DNA of 39,047 nucleotides from a bacterium (GTDB lineage: Bacteria > Bacillota > Clostridia > Lachnospirales > Lachnospiraceae), in assembly GCA_030539165.1 (NCBI GenBank), contig JAUNSO010000026.1, positions 1 through 39,047 on the forward strand, written 5' to 3'. Both the position numbers and the translations under genes were made by a program. Positions 23,251 to 32,621 of the stretch are shown here, one piece after another (position 1 is the stretch's first letter; each line of letters starts with the position of its first letter). The notes under the pieces were generated by a model. The model did not search any database. It was not told where the DNA came from and saw nothing but the letters and a program-made list of their open reading frames with translations.

Positions 23251-23291
23251 GGAAAGTGTTGCTAAATTAAATTCTGAAGGCGGACCTGAAC

Positions 23292-25001
23292 ATGGATCAT
23301 AGATTTGACCAAAGTAAGAAGAAGCTCAGACTAGGCGATATCTTAATTGATCAGAAAGTAATCTCCGAAGAACAACTGAAAAAAGCACTTGAGCTGCAGC
23401 GCGGCAGCGGCAGGAAACTCGGTGAGACCATGGTAGATGCAGGGATCACGACAGAGGAAGCCATCGCACATGCGCTGAGCGATCAGCTGCATCTGGAGTA
23501 TGTGAAGCTGGTCGGCCTGCAGATACCGGATGAGATTATCAAGCTGGTTAGTTCTACTGTTGCCAAAAAGCACACTGCCATACCATTGATGTATGATAAA
23601 AATAACGCCAATGTCCTGAAGGTTGCTATGTCAGATCCGATGGATATGGGAGCGATAGATGACTTTACGATCGTGACCAATATGCAGATCGAACCTGTTG
23701 TAGCGACAACACATCAGATCCTGCTGTATATCGACCGTTATTACAGCACTGCAGATGTTAAAAATGCAGCTGATGAATATGCCAAGGAAAAAGAGGCACA
23801 GTTCAAAGAAGAGGATGAGGAGCTTTATAATGAGGATGTCAGCAGCTCCCCGATCGTACAGCTGGTCAAGACCATGATCGAACAGGCTGTACGGCAGCGG
23901 GCGAGTGATATCCATATCGAGCCTCTCGAAGACAGAGTCCGTATCCGGTACCGTATCGATGGTGCCCTCTATGAGAAGATGACCTACAGCCCGAGACTGC
24001 TTCCGGCAATCACTGCCAGAATCAAAATCATCGGCGGTATGGATATCTCTGAAAAGCGTAAGCCGCAGGATGGCCGTATCACGCAGGTGGTAGACAGACA
24101 GGAGTTTGATATCCGTGTGTCTATCCTGCCGACAGTATACGGTGAGAAGACGGTTATGCGTCTGACCTCCAAAAGTGGTCTGACAAGAGAAAAGAGTCAG
24201 CTGGGCTTCCGCCCTGACGAACTGAAGCAGTTCGACCATATACTAAAGAATCCCCATGGAATCATCCTCGTCACAGGACCGACAGGAAGTGGTAAGTCCA
24301 CGACCCTGTATACGGCACTCAGCGAGCTAAATACAGAAGATGTCAACATTATCACAGTTGAGGATCCCGTTGAGGCAAATATCAACGGCATCAATCAGGT
24401 ACATGTCAATCCAAAGGCTGACCTGACCTTTGCGACCGCACTGCGTTCCATCCTGCGACAGGATCCGGATATCATCATGATCGGTGAGATTCGAGACGGT
24501 GAGACCGCGGGCATCGCAGTACAGGCTTCTATCACAGGTCATCTGGTGGTCAGCACTCTGCATACAAACTCAACATCGGCTTCTATTGGCCGTCTGGTAG
24601 ATATGGGTGTGGAGTCCTATCTACTGGCAGACTCTGTAGTCGGCATCATTGCACAGCGACTTGTACGCCGTCTGTGCCCAAGCTGTAGAAAGGCTGTACT
24701 GGCAGATGAGGAGCAGAAGGATCTGCTGCAGGTGGACAAAGATCAGGACTTCACGATCTATGAGCCGTGTGGCTGCGTACAGTGTGATAATACCGGTTAT
24801 AAAGGACGAATTGGTGTCTATGAGATCATGGAGATCACACCGGAGCTGCGGCCACTGATCTCACACAAGGCATCAGCGGAGGAAATCAAGCAGGTAGCAT
24901 TGTCTCAGGGCATGCATACGCTGCGCATGAGCGCGAGCCAGTATGTCAAGGACGGCATCACATCGATTTCAGAGATGATTAAGGTATCATTTGACGCATA
25001 G
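23292..25001 (+). CDS. pilB: Type IV pilus extension ATPase PilB
   Basis: 569 residues. The N-terminal part (to about 150) is a GspE-N/MshEN region with two repeats starting RLGDILIDQ (13-21) and KLGETMVDA (42-50), each followed by a helix ending in Leu-x-x-Gln. MshEN motifs of this form bind c-di-GMP in other bacteria. The ATPase core has Walker A GPTGSGKST (329-337), the Asp box and DPDIIMIGEIRDGET (391-405, Walker B), and two histidines (GHLVVSTLHT). Zinc cysteines C462, C465, C495 and C498 are present. It powers pilin polymerisation at the membrane. It opens the pilus operon; the AAGGCGG ribosome binding site is moderate. Confidence 0.96.
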   Translation: MDHRFDQSKKKLRLGDILIDQKVISEEQLKKALELQRGSGRKLGETMVDAGITTEEAIAHALSDQLHLEYVKLVGLQIPDEIIKLVSSTVAKKHTAIPLMYDKNNANVLKVAMSDPMDMGAIDDFTIVTNMQIEPVVATTHQILLYIDRYYSTADVKNAADEYAKEKEAQFKEEDEELYNEDVSSSPIVQLVKTMIEQAVRQRASDIHIEPLEDRVRIRYRIDGALYEKMTYSPRLLPAITARIKIIGGMDISEKRKPQDGRITQVVDRQEFDIRVSILPTVYGEKTVMRLTSKSGLTREKSQLGFRPDELKQFDHILKNPHGIILVTGPTGSGKSTTLYTALSELNTEDVNIITVEDPVEANINGINQVHVNPKADLTFATALRSILRQDPDIIMIGEIRDGETAGIAVQASITGHLVVSTLHTNSTSASIGRLVDMGVESYLLADSVVGIIAQRLVRRLCPSCRKAVLADEEQKDLLQVDKDQDFTIYEPCGCVQCDNTGYKGRIGVYEIMEITPELRPLISHKASAEEIKQVALSQGMHTLRMSASQYVKDGITSISEMIKVSFDA

Positions 25002-25011
25002 GGAGAAACGG

Positions 25012-26067
25012 ATGGATCTTGAAAAGATATTAGAACAGGCAATGAAGCGTGGTGCATCGGACGTACATTTTTCGGTTGGAAGACCGATTATGATCCGTGT
25101 GGACGGTACTTTGCTGGAAATGAATGAGGATGTCCTTAGACCGCGAGATGTGGAGGAGGCTATGCTGCCTCTGCTCAGTGAAACGCAGCATGAGACAATC
25201 GCAAAGACAGGCGAACTGGACTTTGCATACTCTTTGCAGGGTGTCGGGCGATTCAGACTGAATGTGTTCAAACAGCGTGGTACTTATGCGGCCGCCCTCA
25301 GATTGCTGCCATTTAAAATCCCGACTCCGGAAGAACTCTCGATTCCGAAGGCAGTTGTGGAAATGACGAATAAGAAGCGTGGGCTTGTACTCGTCACGGG
25401 ACCGACCGGAAGCGGTAAATCTACGACATTGGCATCTCTGATCAATGTCATCAATCATAAATTTGCAGGTCACATCATTACCATGGAGGACCCGATCGAG
25501 TATCTGCATAAAAGTGACAAAGCGATTGTAAATCAGCGTGAGGTCGGACTCGATACGATGGGTTATGCCCCTGCACTGCGCGCCGCACTGCGACAGGATC
25601 CGGATGTCATCCTCCTCGGAGAGATGAGAGACCTGGATACGATAGCGACGGCGGTTACTGCAGCTGAGACAGGCCATCTGGTATTCTCGACATTGCATAC
25701 GATCGGTGCAGCCAGCACGATTGACCGTATCGTCGATGTCTTCCCGCCACACCAGCAGGAACAGATCAGGATCCAGCTAGCGACCGTACTGGAATGCGTT
25801 GTATCACAGCAGCTATTGCCGCTTGATGGAGTAGAGGGTGGCCGGTGTGCTGCATTCGAGGTCATGATCGCGAATCCCGCGATCCGTAATCTGATGCGTG
25901 AGGGCAAGACCTTCCAGATCCCCTCCATGATGCAGACAAATCGTAAGGCAGGCATGATCACGATGGATGATGCTCTGTATGACTTATATATTTCAAGAAA
26001 GATCAATGAGGAAACAGCACTGACATTTGCTCAGGATTATGCTTATCTGAGCCGTAAGCTACAGTAA
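25012..26067 (+). CDS. pilT: Type IV pilus retraction ATPase PilT
   Basis: 351 residues from ATG 25012, chosen because GGGAGAAACG lies upstream and the longer frame overlaps pilB. Walker A GPTGSGKSTT starts at 130, and DPDVILLGEMRDLDT is Walker B. The hallmark AIRNLMREGK (PilT-type AIRNLIREGK) is present near residue 285. It drives pilus retraction and twitching. A separate retraction motor implies a dynamic pilus rather than a fixed secretion pseudopilus. Confidence 0.96.
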   Translation: MDLEKILEQAMKRGASDVHFSVGRPIMIRVDGTLLEMNEDVLRPRDVEEAMLPLLSETQHETIAKTGELDFAYSLQGVGRFRLNVFKQRGTYAAALRLLPFKIPTPEELSIPKAVVEMTNKKRGLVLVTGPTGSGKSTTLASLINVINHKFAGHIITMEDPIEYLHKSDKAIVNQREVGLDTMGYAPALRAALRQDPDVILLGEMRDLDTIATAVTAAETGHLVFSTLHTIGAASTIDRIVDVFPPHQQEQIRIQLATVLECVVSQQLLPLDGVEGGRCAAFEVMIANPAIRNLMREGKTFQIPSMMQTNRKAGMITMDDALYDLYISRKINEETALTFAQDYAYLSRKLQ

Positions 26068-26078
26068 GGAGAAGCAAG

Positions 26079-27290
26079 ATGGCTAGTTTTTCATACGAAG
26101 CGGTTGACCAGCTGGGAAAAGTGAAAAAGGGCAGCATCGAGGCAGATACCAGAGACAAGGCATTTGCAGATCTGAAATCACAGGGCATGATGCCGATGTC
26201 AGTAGCAGAACAGTCCGCACTGACCAAGGATATCAATATTGATATCGGTGGGAAACCAAAGGCAAGAGACTACAGTGTGTTCTGCCGACAGTTCGTCAGT
26301 ATGACGCAGGCCGGTGTTACTCTGATCGACGCACTCAATATGCTCGGTGAGCAGACAGAAAATAAAAAGTTAGCGAAGGCAATCAAGGAAATACAGGTTG
26401 ATGTGGAAAAGGGCGAGTCCTTGACCACAGCCATGAGAGCTCAGAAGTTCCTGCCATCATTATTATGCTCGATGGTAGAAGCCGGTGAGGCATCCGGTAG
26501 TCTGGATGTGGCATTTGACCGCATGGCCACGCACTTTGAGAAGGATAATCGTATCAAGGCGATGGTCAAGAAGGCTGCGATTTATCCCATTATCGTATGT
26601 ATCGTAGCAATTGTGGTGGTTATAGTTATGTTAACCACGGTCATTCCGAGTTTTACAGATATGTTTGAGGATATGGATATGGAATTACCCGCTATTACGA
26701 AGGGGGTAATAGCAGCAAGTGATTTTATGATGACGAAGTGGTATCTTGTCATTGCAATTATTGCTGGTGTAGTTGTTTTATTTAAGTGGTTCAAATCAAC
26801 TGCGACAGGTGAAATTATCTTTGCAACGATAGGAATGAAGATGCCAATGTTTGGCGCATTAACAGTTAAGACCGCATCGGCAAGATTTGCTCGCACGGTC
26901 AGTACGTTGCTGGCTGCTGGTATTTCTTTGGTAGATGCAGTGGAAATTACAGCAAACATTATGGATAACAAAATTATTCAAAACTCATTATTAGATTGTA
27001 AAGATGAAATCATGCAGGGCGTTCCATTATCTACGCCTTTACAAAAAAGTGGAATATTTCCTCCGATGGTTTATCATATGGCTAAAATTGGAGAAGAGTC
27101 CGGTGATATTGAGGGCTTACTTGAAAAACTTGCGGATTATTACGAAGAAGAAGTTGAGATGTCGACGCAGGCACTGATGGCAGCGATGGAGCCGTTGATT
27201 ATCATTGTATTAGCTGGAACCGTTGGAGTGTTAATTGGAGCTGTTATGGCTCCGATGGCACAGATGTATGCAGGACTTGATAATTTATAA
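26079..27290 (+). CDS. pilC: Type IV pilus inner-membrane platform protein PilC
   Basis: 403 residues with two T2SSF domains (about 70-195 and 270-395) and three membrane helices (about 168-190, 220-240 and 370-395), the usual PilC layout. It sits between motors and pilin. The DNA changes character inside the gene. Up to about 26,580 its GC is near 50%, while from about 26,690 to the end it is AT-rich (several 60-base lines are at 23-38% GC), and this continues into the pilin gene. This suggests a recombination junction in pilC. AAGGAGAAGCAAG precedes ATG. Confidence 0.95.
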   Translation: MASFSYEAVDQLGKVKKGSIEADTRDKAFADLKSQGMMPMSVAEQSALTKDINIDIGGKPKARDYSVFCRQFVSMTQAGVTLIDALNMLGEQTENKKLAKAIKEIQVDVEKGESLTTAMRAQKFLPSLLCSMVEAGEASGSLDVAFDRMATHFEKDNRIKAMVKKAAIYPIIVCIVAIVVVIVMLTTVIPSFTDMFEDMDMELPAITKGVIAASDFMMTKWYLVIAIIAGVVVLFKWFKSTATGEIIFATIGMKMPMFGALTVKTASARFARTVSTLLAAGISLVDAVEITANIMDNKIIQNSLLDCKDEIMQGVPLSTPLQKSGIFPPMVYHMAKIGEESGDIEGLLEKLADYYEEEVEMSTQALMAAMEPLIIIVLAGTVGVLIGAVMAPMAQMYAGLDNL

Positions 27291-27294
27291 TGAA

Positions 27295-27327
27295 TTAACC
27301 ACTTCGGAATAGGGCTGAAGTGATTAA
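27295..27327 (+). other. Stem-loop between pilC and the major pilin gene
   Basis: TTAACCACTTC (27295-27305) pairs with GAAGTGATTAA (27317-27327) with one C/A mismatch and an 11-base loop. No T-run follows. A processing or stabilising element at the head of a highly expressed pilin message is plausible. Confidence 0.5.
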
Positions 27328-27356
27328 GATAAAAAACAAAAAAGGAGAAATGAATT

Positions 27357-27785
27357 ATGAAGAAGACAGATAACAAAGGTTTTTCACTCGTCGAACTGAT
27401 CATTGTTATTGCTATTATGGCAGTATTGATGGCGGTTTTGGCACCGCAGTTCCTTAAGTATGTTGAGAGTTCAAGAGTGCAGAAGGATGAATCAGCAGCA
27501 GAGGAATATCGTCATGCGACAGAAATCGCAATGTCAAATGAAACAATTTATAAGTCTGTTGGACTTTCAGACACAACTACTAAAGCAACTGTAACAATTC
27601 CTGATAATGGAGCAATAGCAGGAAATACTGACCTTATTAAAGAATTAAAAAACGTATGTGGAGATACGGTAGATTTTACTTCATCAACCCATGCAGGGCA
27701 AACTTATACTATTACAATCACTTATGATAAGACGGAAAAGACAATTAAGGTGACAGGAGAATTTGCAGCACCGGCAGCTCCGTAA
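27357..27785 (+). CDS. pilA: Major type IV pilin
   Basis: 142 residues. A short leader ends in KG, then FSLVELIIVIAIMAVLMAVL gives the prepilin cleavage site with Glu5 and the hydrophobic N-terminal helix. Residues about 50-135 form the globular domain, Thr-rich, with one Cys (residue 101), so no disulfide loop. It ends in AAPAAP. AAAAGGAGAAATGAATT precedes the ATG. By position next to pilC and its small size it is the major subunit. It is the most AT-rich gene of the locus, like the 3' part of pilC. Confidence 0.93.
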   Translation: MKKTDNKGFSLVELIIVIAIMAVLMAVLAPQFLKYVESSRVQKDESAAEEYRHATEIAMSNETIYKSVGLSDTTTKATVTIPDNGAIAGNTDLIKELKNVCGDTVDFTSSTHAGQTYTITITYDKTEKTIKVTGEFAAPAAP

Positions 27786-27815
27786 CTATTTAATAGGTAT
27801 TGAAAGGACTTCACC

Positions 27816-28574
27816 ATGCAGCCTGAGTTAATCGCATTTTACATAATCATATTCCTATATGGAATCATCATCGGAAGCTTTTTGAATGTATGTATTTACA
27901 GGATTCCGAAGGGTGAGAGTATCGTGAAGGTGCGGTCTCATTGTATGGCTTGTGGATATCAGCTGAGGTGGTACGATCTCGTACCACTCTTCAGCTATAT
28001 CGCACTCAGAGGAAGGTGTCGAAAGTGCAAAGCAAAGCTATCCCTGCAGTACCCTATCATTGAAGCTGCAAACGGGTTACTTTACTGCCTGACATTTTAT
28101 GTACTGGGTTTTACGGTTTACAGCGGACTGGTTTGTCTGCTGGTGTCAGCATTGCTGGCACTTAGTGTGATTGATTTTCGCACATTTGAGATTCCTTTGG
28201 GATTCAATGTGTTTATACTGACCCTAGGGCTGATTCATCTTGCCCTGGATTATCCCAATTGGTTACAGTATGTAATCGGCCTAGTGGCTGTCAGTGGATT
28301 TTTTTATGTAATTTATATAGCAACCAAAGGCCGCGGCATCGGTGGTGGTGACATCAAATTAATGGCGGCATGTGGGTTGTTTTTGGGATGGAGATTGATT
28401 ATTTTGGCAATGGTAGCAGGATGCATCATCGGTGCTGTGATCCATGTAGCAAGAATGAGGATAGCGAAGGCTGACCGTGTACTTGCGATGGGACCATATT
28501 TATCGGTGGGCGTGTTCCTTGCGGTTCTGTGGGGCAACAACCTCCTGAACTGGTATCTGTCATTTTATGTATAA
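27816..28574 (+). CDS. pilD: Prepilin peptidase / N-methyltransferase
   Basis: 252 residues, about eight membrane helices. The cytoplasmic zinc-site cysteines are C43, C46, C68 and C71 (two CxxC pairs around RWYDLVPLFSYIALRGR). The catalytic aspartates are Asp120 (SVIDFRTFEIP) and Asp179 (GGGDIK). It cleaves the pilin leaders after Gly and methylates the new N-terminus. It stands directly after the pilin gene without a terminator. Confidence 0.96.
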   Translation: MQPELIAFYIIIFLYGIIIGSFLNVCIYRIPKGESIVKVRSHCMACGYQLRWYDLVPLFSYIALRGRCRKCKAKLSLQYPIIEAANGLLYCLTFYVLGFTVYSGLVCLLVSALLALSVIDFRTFEIPLGFNVFILTLGLIHLALDYPNWLQYVIGLVAVSGFFYVIYIATKGRGIGGGDIKLMAACGLFLGWRLIILAMVAGCIIGAVIHVARMRIAKADRVLAMGPYLSVGVFLAVLWGNNLLNWYLSFYV

Positions 28575-28659
28575 GAGCTTTCCGGATACAGGCAATAGGG
28601 CTTGTGGAGAGCTCAGGGGAGAGATAAACTCGGTTTATCTGTTATGGAGAGAATATTAG

Positions 28660-30354
28660 ATGGCTAAGGTAGTGAGTATTGAGGTCGGTTATTCACTGAC
28701 CAGGATTTGTGAGATAGATTACAAGGTTAAGAATCCAAAGGTGTATGCGAGCTTTACGATACCGACACCTGTAGATACATATGAAGATGGTCTGATCAGC
28801 CAGCCGGAGGCACTTGCGGAGGCAGTTAAGGCAGGTCTTGCCGAGCATGGCATCAAGACGAAACAGACAGTCTATTCTATTAATTCCACAAAGATCGCAA
28901 ATCGTGAGGTCATGCTTCCTTTTGTAAAGGAAAACAGGATCGAATCTTTGCTGGAAGTCAATGCAACGGATTACTTTCCGGTTGATATTTCAAACTACAA
29001 GCTGACCTACAGTATATTGGATACAGTGACGGCTGAGGACGGGACGAAGCAGTACAAGCTGCTCGTACTGGCAGCACCAAAGGATCTGCTGGAGAGCTAT
29101 TATGCGGTTTCCTCACAGGCGGGACTGAGCATCTCGGCACTGGACTATGCAGGCAACAGTATCGTAGCCATGACAAAGCAGGCATTTCAGGATGATACCC
29201 ATATGATCGTCAAGGTAGATGAGCGTTCTACTTTGCTGACGATTTATTCTGCAGGAAACATGGTACTGCAGCGTACCGTTCCTTATGGAGCAGATACCGC
29301 AGCGGAGACCATTATGGAAGCAGAGGAGGGACAGGAAGTCTCCTATGGAGTTGCTGTCGATCTGCTGCGGAAAAAACCTTGCATTCGTAAGTCTCTTGAT
29401 CCTTCGGAGGAAGACCCGAACGATGAAGATGACGAAGAAGTCAAGAAATTCAGAATGGAAATCACAGAATCTCTTGGTATGCTGTCGAACGGGATTTTGC
29501 GAGTGATAGATTATTATAATTCGAGAAACTCGGAAAGTCAGATACAGGACGTATGGCTGACCGGCTATGCAGAAAATTTTGTGGGACTGACAGAGTTCCT
29601 CTCCGGCGAGGTCGGCACACAGGTACAGCCTCTTTCAGATGCACCCGGAATCAACAATGGCGCTGACTCCCGTAATAAAGGCGAGTTTGTTTCCTGTATC
29701 GGTTCTGTTCTGGAACCCCTCGATCTGATACCGGATGAGCATAATGATAAGAAAAAGAAAAAAGCCAAGCCCGGAAAGGATGGCGAAACCACAGCCTCCG
29801 GAACAACAGACTATATCAGAGTTGCGGTACTGGCATTGGTTGGCTGTATTGTCGTAGCAGGTGCTTTGGCTGCAGTGTCCTGTCTGACCTATAAGGATGT
29901 GGCAGATCAGAACAAAGCATTGATTGCAAAAGAGGCGGAGCTGGCTCCTGTGGAGCAGATTTATCAAGAATACAATGACACCTCAGCATTGTTCAATGAT
30001 GTAAAGGTTATGTATGCTGAAACAACAACTCAGAATGAAAATTTACTGGCGTTTTTATATGAATTACAGGATAAACTGCCATCTACCGTGAATGTGCTTT
30101 CCTTTAGTGCGGATGCGACAACGGTGAGCATGAACATCAATGTTGAGAGCAAGGAAGCGGCAGCGTTGACCGTTGTGGAAATCCGGGATTTTGACAGCAT
30201 TGAGGATGCAAATATCAATGCCTTAACAGAGACAGCGGATGAGACAGGCAATGTAGTGGTCAATTTCTCAATCAGTTGTACCTATGCTGTTTTGTCAGAC
30301 GCATCTGACGGAACAGAGACCGATGGAGCGACTGATACAACAGTAGTACAATAG
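28660..30354 (+). CDS. pilM: PilM-PilN fusion protein
   Basis: 564 residues combining two pilus assembly proteins that are separate in most species. Residues 1-355 are PilM, an actin/FtsA-like cytoplasmic ATPase-fold protein (SIEVGYSLTRICEID, SALDYAGNSIVAM). A Lys-rich linker (362-380) follows. Residues 386-410 are a membrane helix, then a coiled segment and a PilN-like ferredoxin-fold domain (LPSTVNVLSFSADATTVSM). The fusion fixes the PilM:PilN ratio. A small gap with two hairpins (GATAAAC/GTTTATC at 28622-28638) precedes it. Confidence 0.88.
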   Translation: MAKVVSIEVGYSLTRICEIDYKVKNPKVYASFTIPTPVDTYEDGLISQPEALAEAVKAGLAEHGIKTKQTVYSINSTKIANREVMLPFVKENRIESLLEVNATDYFPVDISNYKLTYSILDTVTAEDGTKQYKLLVLAAPKDLLESYYAVSSQAGLSISALDYAGNSIVAMTKQAFQDDTHMIVKVDERSTLLTIYSAGNMVLQRTVPYGADTAAETIMEAEEGQEVSYGVAVDLLRKKPCIRKSLDPSEEDPNDEDDEEVKKFRMEITESLGMLSNGILRVIDYYNSRNSESQIQDVWLTGYAENFVGLTEFLSGEVGTQVQPLSDAPGINNGADSRNKGEFVSCIGSVLEPLDLIPDEHNDKKKKKAKPGKDGETTASGTTDYIRVAVLALVGCIVVAGALAAVSCLTYKDVADQNKALIAKEAELAPVEQIYQEYNDTSALFNDVKVMYAETTTQNENLLAFLYELQDKLPSTVNVLSFSADATTVSMNINVESKEAAALTVVEIRDFDSIEDANINALTETADETGNVVVNFSISCTYAVLSDASDGTETDGATDTTVVQ

Positions 30355-30367
30355 GAGGAAGAAAAAC

Positions 30368-31156
30368 ATGGATATGAAGGTTTCTAGAAGAGATGCAGCC
30401 CTCCTGATTGGTCTTGCGGGAATATTGATCATCGTGGCGGTTTACTACTTTGTATATCTGCCGTTGGATGAGAAAAAAATAGCGCTGGAATCTGAGAATA
30501 CAACGCTGACAACACGCGTAACAGAACTGCAGCGCATGTATGATGAAAAAGATACCTATATTGCCCAGACGGAATCCATGAAGGCGGAGATTGATACAAT
30601 CTGCAATTCATTTCCGGCAGATGTAAAGACAGAGGATATGATCATGCTGAGTGTAGATCTGGCAAATACAGCTCCGTTGAGCGTGCAGTCTATCAGTATG
30701 GGTGTAGCAGAGGATATGTATCATGTCGGACAGGCAGCAGCCGCAGAAGCAGCAGCCGCAGCGGCAGCGGCGGCAACGACCGAGGATGGAACGACAGATG
30801 CAGCGGCAGCACCGGCACCGGCAGAGACCACGACACCAACAGAGGTGTCAGCAGATAAAGTGTTGTATAAGAAATTGTGTGGGGTCACTTATCAGGTCAC
30901 CTATGACGGCTTCAAGAATGCAATTAATACGGTATGCAGCAGTGCAGACCGCCGCACCATAGATTCGATTACGGCAACCTATGACATCAATACAGGCTTA
31001 CTTGCAGCGACGCAGAACATCAATATGTACTATATGACAGGCACAGATAAGGAATATGTAGCACCGACCATTCCATTTATTCCACAGGGAACAGATAATA
31101 TATTTGGAACGATTGATTTGGCAGCGACCGAAGATACAGCGGATACGCAGGAATAG
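30368..31156 (+). CDS. pilO: PilO-like protein with Ala-rich insertion
   Basis: 262 residues: short cytoplasmic N-terminus, membrane helix about 10-32, coiled coil 33-70, then an alpha/beta domain typical of PilO. Residues about 125-158 are a low-complexity run of Ala, Thr, Pro and Glu, including nine Ala in a row, encoded by GCA/GCG/GCC triplets that could change in length by slippage. The place after PilN and the topology make this PilO, which pairs with the PilN part of the fusion protein. Confidence 0.82.
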   Translation: MDMKVSRRDAALLIGLAGILIIVAVYYFVYLPLDEKKIALESENTTLTTRVTELQRMYDEKDTYIAQTESMKAEIDTICNSFPADVKTEDMIMLSVDLANTAPLSVQSISMGVAEDMYHVGQAAAAEAAAAAAAAATTEDGTTDAAAAPAPAETTTPTEVSADKVLYKKLCGVTYQVTYDGFKNAINTVCSSADRRTIDSITATYDINTGLLAATQNINMYYMTGTDKEYVAPTIPFIPQGTDNIFGTIDLAATEDTADTQE

Positions 31157-31240
31157 TTTAGGCTAAAGCACACATAAGACAGGACAGGAGACGGAAATTA
31201 TTCGAGACACAACAGGATTTTGCATCAAGAAGGAGGAACC

Positions 31241-32608
31241 ATGTCAGAACAGCACAGGAAGCAAATAGATAACCACGGTTTTTCACTGGTGGAGTTATTG
31301 GTTGCCATTGTGATACTGGCTATCGTGGTTGTTCCTTTATTGCATACATTTGTAAGCTCGGCGCGAACCAATATGTTGGCACGCCGTCGTTTGCGTGTGA
31401 CGACAGCTGCGCAGGATATCATGGAGGGACTAAAGGCTGATACGATTGAGGAATTATCCTATCAGTTCAACTACCCTTATGCAGATGAGTTTGGCGGTAC
31501 GATACCGGCAGGTATCAAGGATGCAAACAGATTTCATATTGTGAGCCCGCGTATGGTGGATGGAGACATCAAGGAGCTGCAGTCTGATGATGGTGTGAGC
31601 TTTACAGATGTTGTACTTGGAGAGGATGCCGCTTCAAAGGATGATGTAACGGCAAGCATGTATTCTGTTGATCAGGGAGTGAACTATGAATTTATAGGTC
31701 ACAAAGAGGGCAATCCGGATGACGGAGTGTACTACTTCTCTATGGAAGATGTGACGATGCAGAATACAAATTTTGATGCTCTGATTAGAGTTGACGCAAA
31801 ACCCTATCGTGGAGCAGAGACAGACCCGGAGAAGCATAACTCTAAAGAGGTCGTCAACATTACAAATATGAACACAAAGTATGATGCATTTTACGTACAG
31901 AGTACGGATCTTGTCAAACAGGTATTGCAGACCTACAATGCGAAGTATTCCCCGGAGCCGGAGGTGAAGGCAGATGATTTGACAATGACGATTCGAATCT
32001 CTGTTATGAACACCGTATCCGGCGCGAAGAATCTGACAAAGGTTACGCTGACTTATGAGTTTACGGTAGATGGTGCAGTCAATCAGCCCGATCCGGAGGT
32101 GCATGTGATCTATAATAATGTGGAGTCCGGCAAGGATCTGGAATCGGTGTATTTATTCTATATGCCGATGTATTATGGCAAAACAGATACCATTATCTAT
32201 GAGAATATGAACAATGTTCCGGCAACCTTTTATATTGTAAAACAGGAACCGGCATCTGTAACCCCGCAGTTGAAGGCAGATGAAATAGGTTATAAATGCA
32301 CAGTTCAAATAAAGGAGAATACAAGCAGTTTTGCAGACAGATACACAGTTTTGAGAAGCAACCTGTCAACAAATCTGTATGATGTATATGACCCTGTTTC
32401 CCCCAATAAGCTCACTGGAATATCATACAGTTATAATGGTGCACCTCCTAAATCAGCGGAGGACATGGAGGTCAAGGATCTGACCGGATTGAAGAAGCAG
32501 GACAGGATTTTTGACATCCGCATCGGCATCTATGAGCCGGGTGCAGCGGCGAACGGATACAGAGATGAGGATCGAATTACGGAATTAACAGGCAGCAAGG
32601 ATAATTAA
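31241..32608 (+). CDS. Minor pilin, PilV-like, 455 aa
   Basis: Start ATG 31241 has AAGGAGG four bases upstream. The leader MSEQHRKQIDNHG is followed by FSLVELLVAIVILAIVVVPL with Glu5. The mature part is about 440 residues, far longer than a standard minor pilin of 150-200. The globular region is rich in Asp and Thr and has no recognised domain; tyrosine-rich segments occur near residues 310-330. The place between PilO and the very large PilX-like gene fits the PilV position in other loci. Confidence 0.8.
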   Translation: MSEQHRKQIDNHGFSLVELLVAIVILAIVVVPLLHTFVSSARTNMLARRRLRVTTAAQDIMEGLKADTIEELSYQFNYPYADEFGGTIPAGIKDANRFHIVSPRMVDGDIKELQSDDGVSFTDVVLGEDAASKDDVTASMYSVDQGVNYEFIGHKEGNPDDGVYYFSMEDVTMQNTNFDALIRVDAKPYRGAETDPEKHNSKEVVNITNMNTKYDAFYVQSTDLVKQVLQTYNAKYSPEPEVKADDLTMTIRISVMNTVSGAKNLTKVTLTYEFTVDGAVNQPDPEVHVIYNNVESGKDLESVYLFYMPMYYGKTDTIIYENMNNVPATFYIVKQEPASVTPQLKADEIGYKCTVQIKENTSSFADRYTVLRSNLSTNLYDVYDPVSPNKLTGISYSYNGAPPKSAEDMEVKDLTGLKKQDRIFDIRIGIYEPGAAANGYRDEDRITELTGSKDN

Positions 32609-32621
32609 GGAGAGAGTACGC

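Noticed and set aside
23118..23291. c-di-GMP riboswitch upstream of pilB
   Set aside because: The conserved GEMM core pattern (GNRA tetraloop and receptor segments) is not found; only two small alternative hairpins and a promoter are seen.
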